Assembly: GCA_027659245.1 (NCBI GenBank)
Contig: JAQDPW010000011.1
Location: forward strand, 1-45,357
Length of the DNA: 45,357 bases
Source of the DNA: Streptococcaceae bacterium AM104-57
GTDB lineage: Bacteria > Bacillota > Bacilli > Lactobacillales > Streptococcaceae
Reading direction: 5' to 3'
The position numbers were made by a program, and so were the translations under genes. The notes beneath the pieces are model-generated. The model ran no database searches, was not told the DNA's origin, and saw only the letters and a program-made list of their open reading frames with translations. Within the stretch, counting starts at the first letter, position 1; the number at the start of each line of letters is the position of its first letter. Below, in pieces: positions 35,246 through 45,220 of this stretch.

Positions 35246-36625
35246 ATGATAAAAAAGAGAACAAACGACAAGAAGAAGAGAAATTTATGGATTATTGTAG
35301 GGCTTCTATTTTTTACAATCTTGACATTAGGTGGAACCATCACTTATCAAGTTCTTACCAAGCAAGCTTTTGAGCAAAAAATTGAAGCACTGAAAAAAGA
35401 AAAAGATGATTCCTATTCACAAGGAAGTCAGAAAGACCATTTTCGTAAAGGGCAGGCAGAAATCATCACCTACTATCCTATGACGGGGGACAAGGTCATT
35501 ACCTCTGTTCAGGATATCATAGTAAAAGATATCACGGATAAGGTAGAAGATAAAGAACATTTGATTTTTTACTATTCTGAGAAAGATTCATCCTCTATCA
35601 AAGGTATTGAGAGTCACCTTATAAAAAAACAGGCCTATGACGTAAGTAATTCTAATGTTGTTGAATTGGAAAACACTTCATTGGACCAGCTTTACCTTAA
35701 AGAAGATGGTAGTCCTTTCACTCTTGATCAGCTATTTACAGATGCTAGCAAAGCCAAAGAAACATTTCTTGAGAATATCAAGTCAACGCTCCAAGATAAA
35801 AAGCTTGAACAAACTCTTGTTGATCAAGTAATAGCCGATTTTTCAGCTACCGATTTATCATCTTGGAAGTTCGTTTACAAAGATAGTCAATTGGTGTTAT
35901 ATCCAGTCAAAGCAACTAATAATGTAGAAGAAATAGCTTTGCCTATTTCAGACTTCTTTGATGTTATCCAATCGTCCTATCTAACTGAAAAGGATGCAGA
36001 ACTTTATAAGAAGGCTCAGGCTGAGAAAAATAAAAAAGTAGTAGCTCTTACCTTTGATGATGGACCAGATGGAAAGACAACACCACAGGCATTGGATATC
36101 TTGGCTAAATACAAGATTAAAGCAACTTTCTTTGTCCAAGGAAAGAATATTGCAGGTAATGAGTCGATTCTTAAACGTATGCAGTCTGAAGGTCATGAAG
36201 TTGGAAACCATAGTTGGAATCACCCAATTTTAACGAAACTGTCACTGGAAGATGCTAAGAAACAGCTCACAGATACCGAAGACGCTATTACAAAAGTTCT
36301 TGGAAAAAGTTCTAAATTGATGCGTCCGCCATACGGTGCAATCTCAGATGATATTCGCAATAGTCTTGATTTAAGCTTTATCATGTGGGATGTGGATAGT
36401 CTGGATTGGAAGAGTAAAAATGAAGCATCTATTTTTACAGAAATTCAGCGTCAGGCAAGCAATGGATCTATCATTTTAATGCACGATATCCATCAGCCGT
36501 CAGTAAATTCGCTTCCAAAAGTAATTGAGTATTTACAGGAACAAGGTTATAGTTTCGTGACTGTATCAGAGCTACTGAATACTCGTTTGAAGCCACATGA
36601 AATTTATTATTCTCGTAATCAATAG
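35246..36625 (+). CDS. pgdA: Peptidoglycan N-acetylglucosamine deacetylase, 459 aa
   Basis: This extracellular, membrane-anchored enzyme removes acetyl groups from GlcNAc of peptidoglycan, giving lysozyme resistance. A basic N-terminus is followed by one membrane helix (about residues 14-35). A long extracellular middle region follows, then a NodB domain with TFDDGPD, the metal-binding HSWNHP, RPPYGA, DSLDW and LMHDIH, so all catalytic motifs are kept. The N-terminal region differs from the pneumococcal sequence I remember, but the length is similar. The next in-frame start is far away, so ATG 35246 is firm, although it has no ribosome site and lies at the predicted transcript end. Confidence 0.9.
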   Translation: MIKKRTNDKKKRNLWIIVGLLFFTILTLGGTITYQVLTKQAFEQKIEALKKEKDDSYSQGSQKDHFRKGQAEIITYYPMTGDKVITSVQDIIVKDITDKVEDKEHLIFYYSEKDSSSIKGIESHLIKKQAYDVSNSNVVELENTSLDQLYLKEDGSPFTLDQLFTDASKAKETFLENIKSTLQDKKLEQTLVDQVIADFSATDLSSWKFVYKDSQLVLYPVKATNNVEEIALPISDFFDVIQSSYLTEKDAELYKKAQAEKNKKVVALTFDDGPDGKTTPQALDILAKYKIKATFFVQGKNIAGNESILKRMQSEGHEVGNHSWNHPILTKLSLEDAKKQLTDTEDAITKVLGKSSKLMRPPYGAISDDIRNSLDLSFIMWDVDSLDWKSKNEASIFTEIQRQASNGSIILMHDIHQPSVNSLPKVIEYLQEQGYSFVTVSELLNTRLKPHEIYYSRNQ

Positions 36626-36675
36626 ATTGTAAGTCGGCAAAAGTAGAAAAAAATTAAAAAAAGATAGTTTTTATC

Positions 36676-36704
36676 TTGACAAGTAGGGGAAAACTTGATA
36701 TTAT
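36676..36704 (+). promoter_or_regulatory. Promoter of infC-rpmI-rplT
   Basis: A consensus TTGACA (36676-36681), a 17-bp spacer and TATTAT (36699-36704). Predicted start 36711. Confidence 0.85.
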
Positions 36705-36710
36705 ATAAAA

Positions 36711-36840
36711 GTTGAGAAAAGCAGAAGTGAGAACTTCTCGCCTTGCGACTAACGTTGTCTGGCCCCTACGGATCAAATTTCAGGAATGAAATACAATCAT
36801 GTAGTGCGGGTTTGCGTTAGCAAGTCCGCTCTTGTTTTTC
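36711..36840 (+). promoter_or_regulatory. L20 leader: ribosomal-protein autoregulatory region of infC-rpmI-rplT
   Basis: The roughly 130-nt leader starts with a stem (GAGAA...TTCTC near 36714-36740), has an internal GCGACTAACG / CGTTAGC region that could compete, and ends in a terminator hairpin. This is the place and layout of the Firmicute L20 leader, in which ribosomal protein L20 binding promotes premature termination. The assignment is by position and structure, not by a covariance search. Confidence 0.7.
36807..36840 (+). terminator. Leader terminator of the infC operon
   Basis: GCGGGTTTGC (36807-36816) and GCAAGTCCGC (36821-36830) form a 10-bp stem with two G-U pairs and a GTTA loop, followed by TCTTGTTTTTC. 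It serves as an attenuator before infC. Confidence 0.85.
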
Positions 36841-36867
36841 TCTAAATTAAAAAAAGAGGTGAAAACC

Positions 36868-37389
36868 ATAGCAAAGCAAGACTTATTCATCAATGATGAA
36901 ATTCGTGTACGCGAAGTTCGCTTAATCGGTCTTGAGGGTGAGCAATTAGGTATCAAACCACTTGGTGAAGCGCAAGCACTTGCGGATGAAGCGAACGTGG
37001 ACTTGGTTCTCATTCAACCTCAAGCTAAACCTCCTGTTGCGAAAATTATGGACTACGGTAAGTTCAAATTTGAGTACCAGAAGAAACAAAAAGAGCAACG
37101 CAAAAAACAAAGCGTTGTGACCGTGAAAGAAGTTCGTTTGAGCCCAGTTATCGACAAGGGTGATTTCGAAACTAAACTTCGCAATGCTCGCAAATTCCTT
37201 GAAAAAGGGAATAAAGTGAAGGTATCCATTCGCTTTAAGGGGCGTATGATCACCCATAAAGAGATTGGTGCAAAAGTTTTAGCCGAGTTTGCTGAAGCAA
37301 CACAAGATATTGCTATCATCGAACAACGTGCTAAAATGGATGGTCGCCAAATGTTCATGCAATTGGCGCCAGCAACTGACAAAAAATAA
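36868..37389 (+). CDS. infC: Translation initiation factor IF-3, 173 aa, AUA start codon
   Basis: IF-3 binds the 30S subunit, blocks premature 50S joining and rejects non-canonical start codons. Conserved [38 protein letters not shown] and the C-terminal RFKGRMITH and [11 protein letters not shown] are present. The best start is ATA at 36868, 6 nt after AGAGGTG (36855-36861), giving an N-terminus of normal length. A TTG at 36832 would add 12 residues but lies in the T-tract of the leader terminator and lacks a ribosome site. Unusual AUA or AUU starts are a known feature of infC, used for feedback by IF-3 itself. Confidence 0.93.
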   Translation: MAKQDLFINDEIRVREVRLIGLEGEQLGIKPLGEAQALADEANVDLVLIQPQAKPPVAKIMDYGKFKFEYQKKQKEQRKKQSVVTVKEVRLSPVIDKGDFETKLRNARKFLEKGNKVKVSIRFKGRMITHKEIGAKVLAEFAEATQDIAIIEQRAKMDGRQMFMQLAPATDKK

Positions 37390-37421
37390 TTGTCAGAAAG
37401 TTAAATAAAGGAGAAAAAATC

Positions 37422-37622
37422 ATGCCAAAACAAAAAACACACCGCGCATCAGCTAAACGTTTCAAACGTACAGGTTCTGGTGGACTTAAACGTTTCCGTG
37501 CTTACACATCTCACCGTTTCCACGGAAAAACTAAAAAACAACGTCGTCATCTTCGTAAAGCATCTATGGTGCATTCAGGAGATTTCAAACGTATCAAAGC
37601 AATGCTTACTCGCTTGAAATAA
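37422..37622 (+). CDS. rpmI: 50S ribosomal protein L35, 66 aa
   Basis: This short, very basic protein starts [20 protein letters not shown], the standard L35 N-terminus, and ends [10 protein letters not shown]. It is part of the large ribosomal subunit. The ATG follows AAAGGAGAAAAAATC. It is the middle gene of the IF-3/L35/L20 operon. Confidence 0.97.
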   Translation: MPKQKTHRASAKRFKRTGSGGLKRFRAYTSHRFHGKTKKQRRHLRKASMVHSGDFKRIKAMLTRLK

Positions 37623-37672
37623 TCGCGTATTTGTAAGTAAAGAATTCTAGGAAATATTTGGAGGAAATATAA

Positions 37673-38032
37673 ATGGCACGTGTTAAAGGTGGCGTTGTAT
37701 CACGCAAACGTCGTAAACGTATTCTTAAATTAGCAAAAGGTTACTATGGAGCTAAACATATCTTGTTCCGTACTGCAAAAGAACAAGTAATGAACTCTTA
37801 CTACTATGCATACCGTGACCGTCGTCAAAAGAAACGTGACTTCCGTAAATTGTGGATCACACGTATCAACGCGGCAGCTCGTATGAACGGACTTTCATAC
37901 TCACAATTGATGCATGGTTTGAAATTGGCTGAGATCGAAGTTAACCGTAAAATGCTTGCTGACTTGGCTGTTAACGATGCAGCAGCTTTCACAGCTCTTG
38001 CAGATGCAGCTAAAGCAAAACTTGGTAAATAA
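37673..38032 (+). CDS. rplT: 50S ribosomal protein L20, 119 aa
   Basis: This basic protein ([32 protein letters not shown]) is the ribosome assembly protein L20 and, in Firmicutes, the likely repressor of its own operon through the leader at 36711. C-terminal [23 protein letters not shown] is typical. The ATG follows TTGGAGGAAATATAA. Confidence 0.97.
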   Translation: MARVKGGVVSRKRRKRILKLAKGYYGAKHILFRTAKEQVMNSYYYAYRDRRQKKRDFRKLWITRINAAARMNGLSYSQLMHGLKLAEIEVNRKMLADLAVNDAAAFTALADAAKAKLGK

Positions 38033-38038
38033 TTATTC

Positions 38039-38073
38039 ATAAGACTGGTGCAAGTTTGTCCCAGTCTTTTTTA
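38039..38073 (+). terminator. rplT terminator
   Basis: AAGACTGG (38041-38048) and CCAGTCTT (38061-38068) pair perfectly, followed by TTTTTT. It lies between rplT and the ribosome site of gloA. Confidence 0.85.
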
Positions 38074-38088
38074 AACAAAGGAGAAAAA

Positions 38089-38475
38089 ATGGCTTCTAAA
38101 ATGCTACACACTTGTTTGCGAGTAGAAAATCTTGAAAAATCAATCGCTTTTTATCAAGATGCTTTTGGTTTTAAGGAATTACGTCGTAGAGACTTTCCAG
38201 ACTATGCTTTCACTATTGTTTATCTTGGACTTGAAGGTGATGATTATGAGTTGGAGTTGACTTACAACTATGATCACGGACCTTATGTTGTCGGTGACGG
38301 TTTTGCTCACATTGCCCTAAGTACACCTGACCTTGAGGCTCTTCATAAAGAACATAGCGACAAAGGCTATGAAGTGACAGCACCTAATGGACTTCCAGGG
38401 ACTCAACCAAACTATTACTTTATCAAAGATCCAGATGGATACAAGGTAGAAGTGATTCGTGAAAATTCATTATAG
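38089..38475 (+). CDS. gloA: Lactoylglutathione lyase-like glyoxalase I (VOC family), 128 aa
   Basis: VOC-fold enzyme that isomerises the methylglyoxal hemithioacetal. Likely metal ligands are His7 (LHTCLRV), a Glu in DYELELTYNYD, a His in FAHIALS and a Glu in YKVEVIREN. ATG 38089 was chosen because AAAGGAG is 6 nt upstream. A TTG at 38056 would lie inside the rplT terminator. Streptococci lack or import glutathione depending on species, so the physiological thiol is uncertain. Confidence 0.9.
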   Translation: MASKMLHTCLRVENLEKSIAFYQDAFGFKELRRRDFPDYAFTIVYLGLEGDDYELELTYNYDHGPYVVGDGFAHIALSTPDLEALHKEHSDKGYEVTAPNGLPGTQPNYYFIKDPDGYKVEVIRENSL

Positions 38476-38482
38476 TTCCTAT

Positions 38483-38510
38483 CGAGTAGCTTGTATGCTA
38501 CTCGTTTTTT
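38483..38510 (+). terminator. gloA terminator
   Basis: CGAGTAGC (38483-38490) and GCTACTCG (38497-38504) with a 6-nt loop, followed by six T residues. Confidence 0.9.
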
Positions 38511-38553
38511 AGAATTTGTGGTAGAATGAAAGAAAAAGAATGGAGGCAAGGTC

Positions 38554-39268
38554 ATGAAAGTTCATGTAAAAGATGATTTTTGGCAACTATTTCCAGATGC
38601 TCAAATCAGTGTATTGGTGGTAAAAGGTCTCAACAATACTATTGATGAGAGTGACGATCCATATTTTAAAGCTTTATTAGATGAAGGAACAAAAAAAGCT
38701 CGGACTTTTATACCAGATGAAAATTTCACTCAGAATGAAGTGATTCAAGAATGGCGTCAGGCATTCACAAAATTCAAAACAAAAAAAGGTGCTCGTTCTT
38801 CTATTGAAGCTTTATTAAATAAAGCGTGTAAGTCAAGGAAGAGAATTTAATCCAATAAATCCTTTGGTAGATATCTATAATAGCGTCTCACTTTCTTACG
38901 CTGTTCCTTGTGGGGGAGAGGATTTAGCTAAGATTGTTGGTGACTTATGTCTTGGGAGAGCTCAAGGGAATGAATCCTTCTTTCCACTAGGGGCTGAAAG
39001 TGATGCTCCTGCCTTAGCTGATGAAATGATTTATTTTGATGAACAAGGTGCGGTTTGTCGGTGTTTAAACTGGCGTGAAGCCCAAAGAACCATGTTAACA
39101 GAAGAAACCAAAGATGCTGTTTTAGTCATTGAAGCTATCAATGAAGAACAGGCATCGCGAGCTCGGGAAGCAATGCTAGAATTACATACTAAAATTGAGG
39201 AATATTTCGGTGTTAGTGGCAAGATCAGTCACTTGACAGCTACAAATCCTATCTTGGAAATAGAATGA
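38554..39268 (+). pseudogene. B3/B4 tRNA-binding-domain protein, broken by a frameshift near 38815
   Basis: Reading starts at ATG 38554 (site GGAGGCAAGG). Frame one (98 codons) ends at TAA 38848-38850. From about 38825 the family sequence continues in a second frame: RVSQGREFNPINPLVDIYNSVSLSYAVPCGGEDL..., to the stop at 39268. The whole span is 715 nt, one more than a multiple of three, so a one-base insertion near TTAAATAAAGCGTG explains it. The repaired protein of about 237 aa is a stand-alone B3/B4 domain like the editing domain of phenylalanyl-tRNA synthetase beta. The ATG at 38864 has no ribosome site. Confidence 0.8.
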
Positions 39269-39274
39269 TAAGTG

Positions 39275-39309
39275 AGAATCACAGTTAATTCAGCTGTGGT
39301 TCTTTTTTC
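39275..39309 (+). terminator. Terminator after the B3/B4 pseudogene
   Basis: GAATCACAG and CTGTGGTTC form a stem (39276-39302) with one wobble, followed by TTTTTT. Confidence 0.8.
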
Positions 39310-39348
39310 TACAAGGGAAGAAAGAAATTGTTTTTCTATTTTCTAAAA

Positions 39349-39357
39349 TGGTATAAT
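39349..39357 (+). promoter_or_regulatory. Promoter of dnaE
   Basis: Extended -10 TGGTATAAT at 39349-39357. TTGTTT at 39328-39333 is an 18-bp-spaced -35 candidate. Confidence 0.65.
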
Positions 39358-39385
39358 ATAAGAAGAAAAAGGGAGGTGATAGCGA

Positions 39386-42300
39386 GTGATTGCACAACTT
39401 GATACTAAAACGGTTTATAGTTTCATGGAGAGTATGATTTCTATTCAGAAGTATGTTGACCAAGGGAAAGCATACGGCTACTCAGCACTTGGAATCATGG
39501 ATATTGATAATCTCTATGGAGCTTATTATTTTATCAAAGAGTGCCAAAAGCAAGGGATCCAGCCCTTATTAGGTCTTGAGGTGACCATTCATCATAAGGA
39601 AGAACTGATTGATCTGCGCTTTCTAGCTCTATCAAATCATGGTTATCGAAATCTCATGAAGCTTTCGAGTCAAAAAATGACAGGTAAAAAAGAATGGACT
39701 GATTTTTCTCCCTATCTAGAAGATGTTTGTGTTATTGTTCCTTATTTCCATGAAATAGCTCACTTAGATTTGGGACATGATTATTATATCGGAGTTTATC
39801 CAGATACAGCTCAGTCGAATTTTTCTCACCCCATTCTCCCACTTTATCGTGTTAATTCTTTCGAAGCTGAGGATTTAGAAACGCTCCAAATGCTCAAGGC
39901 GATTAAGGAAAATGTGACCTTGCGAGAGGTGGATGTTCAATCGCAACAAGGCTTGTTTTTACCTGCTGACCGTCTTGAACAATTTTTTGTAGAAAAGTTT
40001 CCAAAAGCTTTAGATAATCTATCTGAACTGATTGGAGCAACTACTTATGAGATTGATAGTAGTCTCAAGCTTCCTCGTTTCAATCCAGAGAGACCAGCTG
40101 TTGAAGAGTTGCGCGAAAGAGCTATTAAGGGCTTGGAACTGAAAGGCTTACTAGATTCAGTTTATCAGGCTCGTTTAGAAGAAGAGCTATCTGTGATTCA
40201 TGACATGGGATTCGATGATTATTTCTTGGTTGTCTGGGACCTCTTACGTTTCGGTCGTTCTCAAGGATATTATATGGGTATGGGACGTGGATCTGCAGTT
40301 GGAAGTCTAGTGGCCTATGCCTTAGATATCACTGGTATTGACCCTGTGGCTAAGAATCTCATCTTTGAACGCTTTTTAAATCGTGAACGTTATACCATGC
40401 CCGATATCGATATTGATATTCCCGATATCTATCGTCCTGAATTTATCCGCTATGTTCGTGACCGTTATGGCAGTATTCACGCTGCTCAGATTGTCACCTA
40501 CTCAACCTTTGGTGCTAAACAGGCCGTCAGAGATGTTTTTAAACGATATGGTGTTCCCGAGTATGAGTTGACATCCATAACCAAAAAAATTGGATTTAAA
40601 GATACCTTAACAAGTGCCTATGAAGGGAATCTAGGATTTAGACAACTGATTCAAGGTAAGATTGAGTACCAAAAGGCTTTTGAAATTGCTAAAAAGATAG
40701 AAGGCTATCCTCGGCAAACTTCCATCCACGCTGCTGGTGTCGTGATTAGTGATAAAAATCTAACGGACTATATTCCTCTTAAGTATGGTGAGGATATGCT
40801 CATTACCCAGTATGATGCCCATGGAGTTGAAGGAAATGGCTTGCTCAAAATGGATTTCTTGGGCTTACGAAACCTAACCTTCGCTCAAAAAATGCAGGAG
40901 CTCTTGTTTGAAACTCAAGGAATTCAGCTAAGGATTGAGGATATTGACCTTGAGGATAGGGAAACTTTGGCTCTTTTTGCAGCTGGGAAGACCAAGGGAA
41001 TCTTTCAGTTTGAACAACCTGGTGCTATTCGCTTATTAAAGCGCGTGAAGCCTGAAAGCTTTGAAGAAGTAGTGGCAACGACTTCTCTTAACAGACCTGG
41101 AGCAAGCGACTATATCGATAACTTTGTTGCTCGAAAACATGGCAAAGAAAAGGTGACAGTTCTGGACCCAGTTTTGGAAGATATTCTGGCTCCAACTTAT
41201 GGCATTATGCTTTACCAAGAGCAGGTTATGCAAGTGGCACAGCGTTACGCTGGTTTCAGCCTTGGGAAGGCTGATATTTTACGTCGCGCCATGGGGAAAA
41301 AGAATGCTGCCGAGATGCACCGAATGGAGGAGAGTTTTATCCAAGGTGCCTTTGAAAAAGGTCATGGAAAGGAACAGGCTCAGCAGGTTTTTGCCGTCAT
41401 GGAAAAATTTGCTGGTTATGGTTTCAACCGATCGCATGCTTATGCTTATGCGGCTTTAGCCTTCCAGCTTGCTTACTTTAAAACACATTACCCAGAAATC
41501 TTTTATCAAGTTATGCTCAACTATGCCAGTGGAGATTATATTCTCGATGCCCTTGAAATGGGCTTTGAACTGACACCACTCTCTATCAATACAATCCCAT
41601 ATCAGGATAAATTGACAAACAAGACTATCTACTTGGGACTTAAGAGTATCAAGGGGATGCCTCGAGATTTTGCCTATTGGATTTTAGAGAATCGTCCTTT
41701 TAGTAGTGTCGAAGATTTTGTCACTCGCTTGCCTAAAAATTATCAGAAGTTGAGTCTCTTAACTCCCCTAGTCGAGATTGGTTTATTCGATAGTTTTGAA
41801 AAAAATCGCCAAAAAATCTTATCTAATTTACCTACTTTATTTATTTTTGTGGAAGAATTGGGTAGTTTATTTGCAGATAATAGCTACAATTGGCTTGAGA
41901 GTGAGGATTTTACGCAAGTCGAGAAGTTTCGTAAGGAACAGGAGTGGCTTGGAGTAGGTATCAGTCCGCATCCCTTACTGATTTTAGCAAAGAATCCCCT
42001 CTATCCAATTGTGAGTTTGTCTGAACTATCTGAAGGACAGACAGCTACAGTACTCGTTGAGATAGAATCCATTCGTGTCATTCGTACTAAAAAATGTGAA
42101 AACATGGCCTTCTTACAAGTCAGTGATAGTAAGACTAAGTTAGAAGTTACAGTATTTGCAGATCGATACCGGCAATTCAAAGATTTCCTACACGAAGGAA
42201 GCTTCTACTATCTAAATGGAAAAGTTCAGGCTAGAGATGGTCGTCTTCAACTAATCTTAAATAGTCTCAAAGAAGCAGTGAGTGAACGATTTTGGATACA

Positions 42301-42487
42301 GGCTGCTGATCATGAACATGATGCTGAAATTTATCATATTTTAGAGCAATATAAGGGAGAAATTCCAGTCATCATTCGCTACGAAAATGAACAAAAAAAT
42401 GTCCTTTTACCGGGTTATTTTGTTGCAAAAGATGTTAGTTTACAGGAATCTTTAAGTCAGATAGTTATGAAAACGATTTATCGCTAA
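39386..42487 (+). CDS. dnaE: DNA polymerase III alpha subunit DnaE, 1033 aa, GTG start
   Basis: This C-family polymerase extends primers on the lagging strand in Firmicutes, handing over to PolC. The N-terminal PHP domain starts IAQLDTKTVYSFMES. The catalytic palm has MGRGSAVGSLVAYALDITGIDP and PDIDIDIPD, the acidic metal-binding residues. Helix-hairpin-helix and OB-fold domains follow (YGFNRSHAYAYAALAFQLAYFKTHYP; VRTKKCENMAFLQVSDSKTKLEVTVF-type OB region). GTG 39386 is the start because GGGAGGTG lies 7 nt upstream. The length is typical of the short Gram-positive DnaE without exonuclease. pfkA follows with its own promoter. Confidence 0.96.
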   Translation: MIAQLDTKTVYSFMESMISIQKYVDQGKAYGYSALGIMDIDNLYGAYYFIKECQKQGIQPLLGLEVTIHHKEELIDLRFLALSNHGYRNLMKLSSQKMTGKKEWTDFSPYLEDVCVIVPYFHEIAHLDLGHDYYIGVYPDTAQSNFSHPILPLYRVNSFEAEDLETLQMLKAIKENVTLREVDVQSQQGLFLPADRLEQFFVEKFPKALDNLSELIGATTYEIDSSLKLPRFNPERPAVEELRERAIKGLELKGLLDSVYQARLEEELSVIHDMGFDDYFLVVWDLLRFGRSQGYYMGMGRGSAVGSLVAYALDITGIDPVAKNLIFERFLNRERYTMPDIDIDIPDIYRPEFIRYVRDRYGSIHAAQIVTYSTFGAKQAVRDVFKRYGVPEYELTSITKKIGFKDTLTSAYEGNLGFRQLIQGKIEYQKAFEIAKKIEGYPRQTSIHAAGVVISDKNLTDYIPLKYGEDMLITQYDAHGVEGNGLLKMDFLGLRNLTFAQKMQELLFETQGIQLRIEDIDLEDRETLALFAAGKTKGIFQFEQPGAIRLLKRVKPESFEEVVATTSLNRPGASDYIDNFVARKHGKEKVTVLDPVLEDILAPTYGIMLYQEQVMQVAQRYAGFSLGKADILRRAMGKKNAAEMHRMEESFIQGAFEKGHGKEQAQQVFAVMEKFAGYGFNRSHAYAYAALAFQLAYFKTHYPEIFYQVMLNYASGDYILDALEMGFELTPLSINTIPYQDKLTNKTIYLGLKSIKGMPRDFAYWILENRPFSSVEDFVTRLPKNYQKLSLLTPLVEIGLFDSFEKNRQKILSNLPTLFIFVEELGSLFADNSYNWLESEDFTQVEKFRKEQEWLGVGISPHPLLILAKNPLYPIVSLSELSEGQTATVLVEIESIRVIRTKKCENMAFLQVSDSKTKLEVTVFADRYRQFKDFLHEGSFYYLNGKVQARDGRLQLILNSLKEAVSERFWIQAADHEHDAEIYHILEQYKGEIPVIIRYENEQKNVLLPGYFVAKDVSLQESLSQIVMKTIYR

Positions 42488-42502
42488 AAATACGGAAAAT
42501 AG

Positions 42503-43576
<1,074 letters not shown>

Positions 43577-43641
43577 TCAACTTTAACTAAACTGGTAAAA
43601 TGACCATAAAAGGTCGAATTATATAAAGGAGTCACAAAATC

Positions 43642-45147
43642 ATGAACAAACGTGTAAAAATCGTTGCAACTTTGGGTCCTGCGGTAGAAATCCGCGGTGG
43701 TAAAAAATTCGGTGAAGACGGATACTGGGGTGAAAAACTTGACGTTGAAGCTTCAGCTAAAAACATTGCTCAATTGATTGAAGCAGGAGCTAACACTTTC
43801 CGTTTCAACTTCTCACATGGTGACCACCAAGAACAAGGTGACCGTATGGCAACTGTTAAACTTGCAGAAAAACTTGCAGGTAAAAAAGTTGGTTTCCTTC
43901 TTGATACTAAAGGACCAGAAATCCGTACTGAATTGTTTGAAGGTGAAGCTAAAGAGTACTCATACAAAACTGGTGAAAAAATTCGTGTTGCAACTAAACA
44001 AGGTATTAAATCAACTCGTGAAGTGATTGCTTTGAACGTTGCTGGAGCTCTTGACATCTATGATGACGTTGAAGTTGGTCGCCAAGTATTGGTTGACGAT
44101 GGTAAACTTGGTCTTCGTGTTGTAGAAAAAGACGATGCAAGTCGTGAATTTGTCGTTGAAGTTGAAAACGACGGTGTTATCGCTAAACAAAAAGGTGTAA
44201 ACATCCCTAACACTAAAATTCCTTTCCCAGCTCTTGCTGAACGTGATAACGCTGATATCCGCTTCGGTCTTGAACAAGGTATCAACTTTATCGCGATCTC
44301 ATTCGTACGTACTGCAAAAGACGTGAACGAAGTTCGTGCAATCTGTGAAGAAACTGGTAACGGTCACGTTCAATTGTTCGCTAAAATCGAAAACCAACAA
44401 GGTATCGATAACTTGGACGAAATCATTGAAGCTGCTGACGGTATCATGATTGCTCGTGGTGACATGGGTATCGAAGTACCATTTGAAATGGTTCCAGTTT
44501 ACCAAAAAATGATCATTACTAAAGTGAACGCTGCTGGTAAAGTTGTTATCACTGCAACAAACATGCTTGAAACAATGACTGAAAAACCACGTGCAACTCG
44601 TTCAGAAGTATCAGACGTATTTAACGCTGTTATCGACGGAACTGATGCTACAATGCTTTCAGGTGAGTCAGCAAATGGTAAATACCCACTTGAGTCTGTT
44701 CGTACAATGGCAACTATCGATAAGAACGCTCAAACTCTTCTTAACGAATACGGACGTTTGAACTCAGATTCATTTGAACGTAACTCTAAGACAGAAGTTA
44801 TGGCTTCAGCAGTTAAAGATGCTACAAACTCAATGGACATCAAATTGGTTGTAACTCTTACTAAGACTGGTCACACAGCACGTTTGATCTCTAAATACCG
44901 TCCAAATGCTGATATCTTGGCATTGACATTTGACGAATTGACAGAACGTGGATTGATGTTGAACTGGGGAGTTATCCCAATGTTGACAGAAACTCCATCA
45001 TCAACTGATGACATGTTCGAAATTGCAGAACGTAAAGCAGTTGAAGCAGGTCTTGTACAATCTGGTGACAATATCGTTATCGTTGCAGGTGTGCCACTTG
45101 GTGAAGCAGTTCGTACTAACACAATGCGTATCCGCACTGTACGTTAA
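43642..45147 (+). CDS. pyk: Pyruvate kinase, 501 aa
   Basis: The enzyme makes pyruvate and ATP from phosphoenolpyruvate, the last step of glycolysis. RVKIVATLGPAVE, NTFRFNFSHGDH, LLDTKGPEIRT, the KIENQQG catalytic Lys region and MIARGDMGIEVP are all present, as is the C-terminal allosteric domain (MASAVKDATNSMDIKLVVTLTKTGHTARLIS). Codon use is strongly biased toward preferred codons, as expected for a very highly expressed gene. An AAAGGAG site precedes it, and a strong terminator follows. Confidence 0.98.
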   Translation: MNKRVKIVATLGPAVEIRGGKKFGEDGYWGEKLDVEASAKNIAQLIEAGANTFRFNFSHGDHQEQGDRMATVKLAEKLAGKKVGFLLDTKGPEIRTELFEGEAKEYSYKTGEKIRVATKQGIKSTREVIALNVAGALDIYDDVEVGRQVLVDDGKLGLRVVEKDDASREFVVEVENDGVIAKQKGVNIPNTKIPFPALAERDNADIRFGLEQGINFIAISFVRTAKDVNEVRAICEETGNGHVQLFAKIENQQGIDNLDEIIEAADGIMIARGDMGIEVPFEMVPVYQKMIITKVNAAGKVVITATNMLETMTEKPRATRSEVSDVFNAVIDGTDATMLSGESANGKYPLESVRTMATIDKNAQTLLNEYGRLNSDSFERNSKTEVMASAVKDATNSMDIKLVVTLTKTGHTARLISKYRPNADILALTFDELTERGLMLNWGVIPMLTETPSSTDDMFEIAERKAVEAGLVQSGDNIVIVAGVPLGEAVRTNTMRIRTVR

Positions 45148-45156
45148 TCTAATATT

Positions 45157-45204
45157 AAAAAGCCTATCATATCAAGTTTTAGCTTGTATGATAGGTCTTT
45201 TTTT
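45157..45204 (+). terminator. pyk terminator
   Basis: CCTATCAT (45163-45170) pairs with ATGATAGG (45188-45195), extended by further pairs toward the loop, followed by a T-run. Confidence 0.9.
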
Positions 45205-45220
45205 GTGACGAGGGGCAAAA

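Noticed and set aside
36832..36867. N-terminal extension of IF-3 from TTG 36832
   Set aside because: The TTG lies in the T-tract of the leader terminator and has no ribosome site. ATA 36868 has AGAGGTG at good spacing and gives the normal IF-3 length.
38056..38088. N-terminal extension of gloA from TTG 38056
   Set aside because: It falls inside the rplT terminator. ATG 38089 has AAAGGAG directly upstream.
43577..43641. GACC/GGTC hairpin between pfkA and pyk as a terminator
   Set aside because: The stem is only four base pairs and is not followed by a T-run, so the two genes are more likely co-transcribed.
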